The notes below the pieces were generated by a model. That model was not told the DNA's origin. It did no database searches and saw only the letters and a list, made by a program, of their open reading frames with translations. The translations under genes and the position numbers were made by a program. Shown here piece by piece: positions 58,825-64,000 of a stretch of DNA of 64,000 nucleotides (the first letter of the stretch is position 1; every line of letters begins with the position of its first letter). The DNA is taken from contig ML682029.1 in NCBI GenBank assembly GCA_007922195.1, positions 2,668,636 through 2,732,635 of the forward strand, in the 5' to 3' direction. Source of the DNA: Podocnemis expansa (taxonomy: Eukaryota > Chordata > Testudines > Podocnemididae).

Positions 58825-59068
58825 AAGTTCCAGAGGGGCAGCCGTGTTAGTCTAGTTCAATGAAACAAACAAGGAGTTCTGTGGTGCTTTTAAAGACTAA
58901 CAAATTCATCTATCACATGAGCTTCCATGGGAGAAAATCCCACTTCACCAGATGCTCTGAAGATGAGGAACTTATGGAAGGGGAGGAAAATATATATTTT
59001 CTCCCATGGAAGCTCATGTGATAAATAAATTTGTTAGTTTTAGAAGTGCCACTGGACTTGTTTGTTTT
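58825..59068. mobile_element. Fold-back SINE inserted as a unit, 13-bp target duplication
   Basis: The whole pair is flanked by agagacaggagac at 58812-58824 and 59069-59081, a perfect duplication. The left part is a full-head SINE (aagttccagaggggcagccg) extending to ggggaggaaaat. The right part (58996-59068) is an inverted copy ending tttgtttt, without the head. Both arms share the variant gcttccatggg, where other copies have gctttcatggg. Confidence 0.92.
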
Positions 59069-59081
59069 AGAGACAGGAGAC

Positions 59082-60049
59082 TAATCTACATTGACCTCAG
59101 CTTAATTTAGTTTGTCAGTTCTCATATTCCTACAAAACCGAAAGAGATCTTGTGACTTGCCAAAGGTCAAAGAGCGAGCATGAGTCCTGATTCCTAATCC
59201 TCTCCTAATTACCAGACCAGATACTGTTTATATTTAACATGGTAGAGGATTAAAGTCTCAAAACTTTACTATTGCCAAAGAACAGCACCATCATGGCTGC
59301 ATCGACACAAACCTTCCCCCCAGCCCTCAAATTTCCCACTACTGATAGCAACAAGCATCTTAATACAGACCAGCATAAACGTTTCATAAGCCACTCACCA
59401 ACTTCACGGCTTCCAGGCTCATCTACACACAGTTTTTGTATTGGTATAGTTAAACTGGTACGACCCCTAAGCTGGATCCAAATATACTGGTGTAAAGATG
59501 CTTCTATTAGTATTAGTCACATATATTTAGGGGAGTAAGTTGTTACAATGTCATCCACAACAATTAGGTCACAAATGGACCCAACTGCCTCTAAGCCAAC
59601 TGAGTGCGAGTAGAGTCTTGCTCTAGGACCCTTGAACATATTCCCAGGCTCAGATTTCTTGTCTGATGCCCTTCTCCAAGACACAAGGTACTGCTGCCCA
59701 GCTGCCGTACAATTTGATGTTATACTTGAAATCCCACATGTACTCAAGACACTTAAGCGTGCTCTCGCAAAACTGTGAGTTCTTTGGGTTTCTAGTTTAA
59801 CCCGTTTAGGGACAAAATGGCAAGAAACACAGGCTTGGAAAATTGATTTCTTAACCGCAGTCACTTTAGCACTTGAAAACACAGATCTCTGAAAACTCAT
59901 GAAGTTCTAGGATGCTTCCTTTCCTTAGCCTCATCTTATCCCTTCAGAGATCCCAAGGTTTGTCAGAATTTTAGGCTGAACAGTTCCTCCTGCGAGGCCT
60001 TTTTATATCAGCCCCAACTGAGAGCATCCTGCTCTTCAGTCCAGTCTCT
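59082..60049. other. No gene recognised
   Basis: Near 59425-59510 there is a ctcatctacacacagttttt block like the GTCTACAC family. The 127-codon antisense frame at 59517-59900 has no recognised motif. Confidence 0.4.
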
Positions 60050-60459
60050 GGCTACATCTACACTTGAAATGGTGCTAAATGGTACTTGCTGCAGCTGGAT
60101 CACTGTAGTAGTTCCCTGTAGACACTTCCTACAGTGATGGGAAGTGTTTTCCCTCTGTAAATGTTGGGAATCCACCTTCCCAAGAGGCCACAGCTCAGTT
60201 GATGGAGGAATTCTTCTACCAACTTAGCATTGCCTACACTGAGAGTTTGGTCACCTAACATACATCTCACAGAGGTATGGATTTTTCACACCCAAGAGAC
60301 GTTGACAGGTCAAGAAAAAAAACAAACAAACAAGGAGTCCTCTGGCATCTTAAAGACTAATAAATGTATTTGGCCATAAGCTTTTGTGGGTTAGAACCCA
60401 CTTCCTTGAAAGCGTGGAATGGAAATAGGTTAAGGTAATTTTTCAGTGTAGACTACCCC
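60050..60459. mobile_element. Short inverted-repeat element (GTCTACAC family) with a SINE inside
   Basis: Ends ggctacatctacactt and agtgtagactacccc are inverted repeats. A SINE interrupts it at 60315-60420. Confidence 0.6.
60315..60420 (+). mobile_element. Cry-type SINE, head truncated
   Basis: Starts at aaaaaaacaaacaaacaagg, then agtcctctggcatcttaaag, actaataaatgtatttggcc and tttgtgggttagaacccact. It begins exactly at the AAACAAACAAGG position. Confidence 0.85.
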
Positions 60460-60999
60460 TCAGACTCTTTTTGACTTGGGGTCTATAGGCTGTGATGGTC
60501 TCCCCCCCCCCAACTTTGTCATGCTTGCCCCACTTGCAGGCACCTGTGTAGAAAGAACATGGCTGAGGAAGGAGGGAAGGACAGCTCAAAGTCAAATGAG
60601 CCTAGATTATGATTTTGATGGCCTCTCAGTGGTAGTCCTATTACAAGGCATTACACAGAGAGTAGGCTTCCATCTGAATGCAATAAAATAAAGTGCTCTC
60701 AAATAAGTTTAGACGTGTCCAACACATAACACAGAATGGAGTTCACAATCTGACAAAGACATATTGCAACTTTTTACATAAGTATTATCAATACAGTGCA
60801 CCTTTATCCTGATATAACTGAGTCTATATGAGGGTTTACATCAGCATTTAGCTATTATGATTTTTTTTAAAACCCTTCCCAAATGAAATAGTTAAATTAG
60901 TACAAAAACCATATTCAGACCAAGCCTGAAATCCTACTCTCAGAAGTGACTTTAGACACCTAAGTCTCAATTACTTTAAGGAGTCTTAGCCTCTTAACA

Positions 61000-61535
61000 G
61001 CTTCTCTACATTGAAACCCTCCAATGGTACCACTATAATAGTTCAGTGTAAACACTACCTATGCCAATGGCTGCCAACCTGTGGTTCATGGACTACTGGT
61101 GGTGTATGAGGGTCCCGCAGGTAGTCGGGGGGGGGGGGGGATAATTACTGAACGTAAATGTTTGAGTGAGCATAATAAATTATTAGAAATAGCTGTCTTG
61201 TTAATATTCAATGTATAAGTTTGGCTCCTGTCAGCCATAGGCTGTGTTAAAAATGTTTCGAATGGTTTGCTTACGTGATAGCCCACAAAAGCTTCTGATG
61301 ACAACACAGTGATCCACATAAAGGAAAAGACTGGGAATCGCTGACATGCTAACTGTAACAGTTCTCCTCTCTCCATAGGTAATCAACCTTGCCAAGAGGC
61401 AGCAGTTAAACTGATGGGAGAATTCTTCAGTAAACCTAGCGTTGCCTACATCAGGGGGTTAGGTCAGTATAGCTTTGTATCTCAAAGGTATGGATACCTA
61501 TGAGAAATGTACCTCTGCCAATGTACACTCCCCTT
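61000..61535. mobile_element. Short inverted-repeat element with a hAT-type insert
   Basis: Its halves (60999-61064 and 61344-61535) match 60050-60300: for example gccaagaggcagcagttaaa against cccaagaggccacagctcag. The insert is listed separately. Confidence 0.55.
61065..61343. mobile_element. Diverged hAT-type element
   Basis: Ends caatggctgccaacctgtgg and gactgggaatcgctg resemble CAGTGGTTCCCAACC / GGTTGGGAACCACTG of the elements at 33572 and 40179. A G-run lies at 61129-61140. Flanks do not match. Confidence 0.55.
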
Positions 61536-61914
61536 GTGGACCATCCCTAAGTCACTTTCGAAAATGGGATTTGGAAGTCTAAGACGCTTAACTACTTCTA
61601 AAAATTTAATCCCAAGTGCTGAGCCCCAGGGACAACAACAATTGTGTTTAAGCATGAACAAATCTGTTTATGTGACGGTTAAAACACTGACAGACACCAG
61701 TGTCTTTTAGCACACCTTTTAGTGTATCTTACCCGACTGTAGCAATGAGAAATTACTAAAGGAAAAAAAATACTAGCATAGTAGACAATGCCTTAATGCT
61801 GTCAAAGGAGACACGTCAGGCTGTTACAATCAGCACTAAAGCTTAGCATATGCAGTACTGAGGAAGAGCTGTCCTGGCTTTGAGTCGTACTCAAGTCCTG
61901 TCTCTGACAATGAG

Positions 61915-62935
61915 CCAGTAGAGATTGATTTAAATCACAAATTCTAATCATGATTTAAATAATCAAGCAGGAAACTTTGGTTTAAATTGTTTATTTTAAT
62001 CTGGTTTTGTGTTGGTACCTTTAGTTATTTTCATCAGGAAATGTTCAGTCTTATTAGCTGGTAATCATTAAAACATTAATTTGTAATTAAATAAAGCCTT
62101 TATACTAAATGTGGGGCTTCTCTTTGCTAACCAGGAGGGCACTCTATACCTATACATATTTATTTGAGCCATTATATCGCTTAACACACATTTATTCAAA
62201 TTTTTACGTTTTACAACATTAGAAAAGTGAATGATGCCTTTATTTACTAAATAATTTCCTCTCCCCCCCCCCCCCCCCCCGATTTATGTCAAGCTCTACT
62301 TGGAGAGAAATTAAAATTCTATTAAAATGCAGAAAAGTGGAATTAAGTTTTATTAGTTAAATAAACCTACACTATGTTCTAAACACCAAAGAAAATTTTT
62401 AATATTTTGCATTTAAAACAAACTGAATTATTTAAGATTATTTAAGATTTTAAAACTAGATCTCATCCTCTTGATGCCTAGTTTTTATTCAGAGGTTGGA
62501 ACAAGAAAACAAGATTCCCTGCTTTTCACCCTTAATTGCTTTTTTAACTTTGAATTAACTTCTCATTGAATTAAACCAGTTGAACAAACTAAAATGAAAA
62601 GAACATTCTCTCTGTCTGCAGAAAATACTACTGCTGTCAGAAGCTGGCTTAACATTTCAACAAACCATGGGTCATGTGTTTTTGCCAGAGATTTCCACAA
62701 ATTCAAGGATCTGACTTTCTTTAACACTTGGCAGCAAACATATACTTTTCAGTATTTTAAAATTTAACTGATGTACACTTCGCAGATGATGGTAAATTTG
62801 GGCCTTAACACAGGCTGTCATAATTCCAAGTTTAATTATAAGGTCTGTTTGTAAAAAAGGGAAAAAAAACCTTTTAATTTAAATACAAAAATGTCACGGG
62901 CTTTTTTTGAGTTGTTTTTGTTTTAAAAAAATCTA
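61915..62935 (-). repeat. AT-rich 1.1-kb interspersed repeat, copy B, inverted to copy A
   Basis: Plus-strand start gattgatttaaatcacaaat. Its blocks are the inverse of 50065-51182. A run of 18 C (62263-62280) has been gained. Confidence 0.65.
62263..62280. repeat. Poly(C) run
   Basis: Eighteen consecutive C in repeat copy B. Such runs are also frequent sites of sequencing error. Confidence 0.9.
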
Positions 62936-63099
62936 TTTCATACCCCTCACAGTAGCCCCTAGATGTTTAGGAAAAAGACAAAAACATCTGAGTAATTTAC
63001 AGTTACAGAATAACCTGCCTTTAAATTTTCTTCCTAACCCCTGGCAAAAACAGGTTTTTGCTTCTCTCTCTCTCCCATGTGTGCATGCATGATGTTGAT

Positions 63100-63150
63100 A
63101 AGTTCCAGAGGGGTACTCCTGTTAGTCTACTAGTTCAGCAAAACAAGATT
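63100..63150 (+). mobile_element. Cry-type SINE head only
   Basis: Contains aagttccagaggggtactcc and gttagtctactagttcagc, the tRNA-like head, then loses similarity. It complements the head-less copies elsewhere. Confidence 0.7.
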
Positions 63151-63498
63151 TACAAATTTACTAGCTGTAACCCCATCAAAAATGATGGGGGAAAATCGTT
63201 CTGCATGACGCACAGCAGCTTGACCTTCCGTTTCATCATTATGCCAATGCTTTGTAATTTCCTGAATTTCTGGAGCTTGTCAATGACAAATAGTTTTCCA
63301 CAAATGTTATCTTATGTATGTTACGCATGCTATACATATTATACTGATGAACCGATCAGATCATATGTGTCAAAACGTAGCTCAAAGATTTAGTTTCTTT
63401 GTTACCATGGCAAGATACGTAGCATAACATTTGTTACGGTGGCCGCATACATAGCATGCTGAAATATTACATTTCACATCACACACGCACACTGCAAA
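63151..63498. other. Sequence downstream of the Helitron frame, unassigned
   Basis: No HUH motif, hairpin or CTRR end was recognised. One 111-codon plus-strand frame spans part of it with no family motif. Confidence 0.4.
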
Positions 63499-64000
63499 TT
63501 AGGAGGTTTGATAACTGGGATCCTGAGGATTATTCAGAAGACTCTGCAAAAATGGTGGAAATTGGCAACTTCGCTCACCTTCGATTTCCAGGTGCACAGG
63601 TCCCTTGTGGCAGCAATATTTGAAAGTATTGTCGGTGTGTCTTTCAGGTTGAAAGATCAATGAATGACAATACTTACATTCAACATTCATCAGTCTGCAG
63701 TTATGAGTAATCACTTCATTTTCATTCAATGTGTCTTGATTAGCAATAGCAGCACGGCGCGCACTGCGAAACTGTCTCATTCGGCGAGCATTTTGAGCAC
63801 GACGCTCAGCGGCTTCCTCTTCTGTTTCTTGCTCTCGGCGGTACTGGCGAAGCTGTCTCATTCGTTGAGCATTTTGAGCACGACGGTCAGCAGCTTGCTC
63901 TTCTGTCTCTTGATCTCTTTGCTTTTGGCGATGATTTCTCATTTGTTCTGCATGTTGACCTCGACGTGCAGCAGCTTGTTCCACAGATTCCTGTTCTTGT
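63499..64000 (-). CDS. Helitron-type protein, N-terminal part, runs off the window
   Basis: The frame is open from 64000 to TAA at 63499 (no ATG inside the window, so the start lies outside). It opens with three near-identical 27-residue arginine-rich repeats (EQETEEEAAERRAQNARRMR and kin), alike in style to the STPR repeat seen in insect DNA-binding proteins. A zinc-finger block follows: CKYCHSLIFQPER then FKYCCHKGPVHLE. The CxxC...ER...CCxKG pattern is characteristic of proteins encoded by Helitron rolling-circle transposons, just before the Rep domain. The frame stops at NNPQDPSYQTS before any HUH or helicase motif, so this copy looks truncated, though an intron cannot be excluded. No other Helitron part was seen in 63160-63498. 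Confidence 0.7.
   Translation of the reverse strand, partial: QEQESVEQAAARRGQHAEQMRNHRQKQRDQETEEQAADRRAQNAQRMRQLRQYRREQETEEEAAERRAQNARRMRQFRSARRAAIANQDTLNENEVITHNCRLMNVECKYCHSLIFQPERHTDNTFKYCCHKGPVHLEIEGERSCQFPPFLQSLLNNPQDPSYQTS

Noticed and set aside
59517..59900. Minus-strand 127-codon frame upstream of FBH1
   Set aside because: No recognised motif and no supporting splice or promoter signals; it cannot be separated from chance.

Overview
The window is vertebrate nuclear DNA, most likely from a turtle. It holds one protein-coding gene, an FBH1 (FBXO18) orthologue on the minus strand, in a background made largely of decayed transposable elements. The turtle call rests on the many copies of a tRNA-derived SINE of the turtle Cry / tortoise Pol III type, together with CR1 LINE ends, DIRS-like elements and families of short terminal-inverted-repeat elements. 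It is an inference; no species can be named from this sequence alone.

The gene runs from 56952 down to 20139. Twenty coding exons can be assembled. Every junction has AG/GT borders and every splice phase matches. With one adenine supplied by an unseen exon 1 they encode 1041 residues: a PCNA-binding box, an F-box, then a UvrD/Rep-type superfamily 1 helicase with motifs I, II, III, V and VI, and a cysteine-bearing C-terminus. FBH1 acts both as an SCF ubiquitin-ligase subunit and as a 3'-5' helicase that removes RAD51 and processes stalled forks. The promoter and exon 1 were not found and may lie beyond 64000.

Layout. 1-386: end of a Penelope-like element (GIY-YIG domain, with a stop). 387-4800: DIRS-like element on the minus strand, split by a hAT-type element with a target duplication. 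5200-6710: GC-rich non-autonomous element fragments. 6713-8935: second DIRS-like copy, plus strand, with recombinase. 9000-10560: little recognisable. 10560-15560: third DIRS-like copy, minus strand, with an internal deletion. 15860-17040: LTR-like repeat. 17050-20138: sparse, presumably downstream of or within the gene's 3' UTR. 20139-56952: FBH1, its introns filled with SINEs, CR1, L2-like LINE, MIR-like SINEs and nested hAT-type elements. 57000-63480: more repeats. 63499-64000: start of a Helitron-type protein, running off the window.

The most unusual structure is a recurrent fold-back form of the SINE. At least seven loci carry the SINE as an inverted pair. In most of them one arm keeps the tRNA-like head and the other stops near the same internal AAACAAACAAGG position. 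One such pair is bracketed by a perfect 13-bp target duplication, so it appears to have inserted as a unit. Other points worth checking are the Helitron protein's arginine-rich 27-residue repeats, a PCNA-degron-like box in FBH1, a probable split start codon, a three-level nest of DNA transposons with exact target duplications, and a short element packed with AAGTCGACTT-type palindromes.
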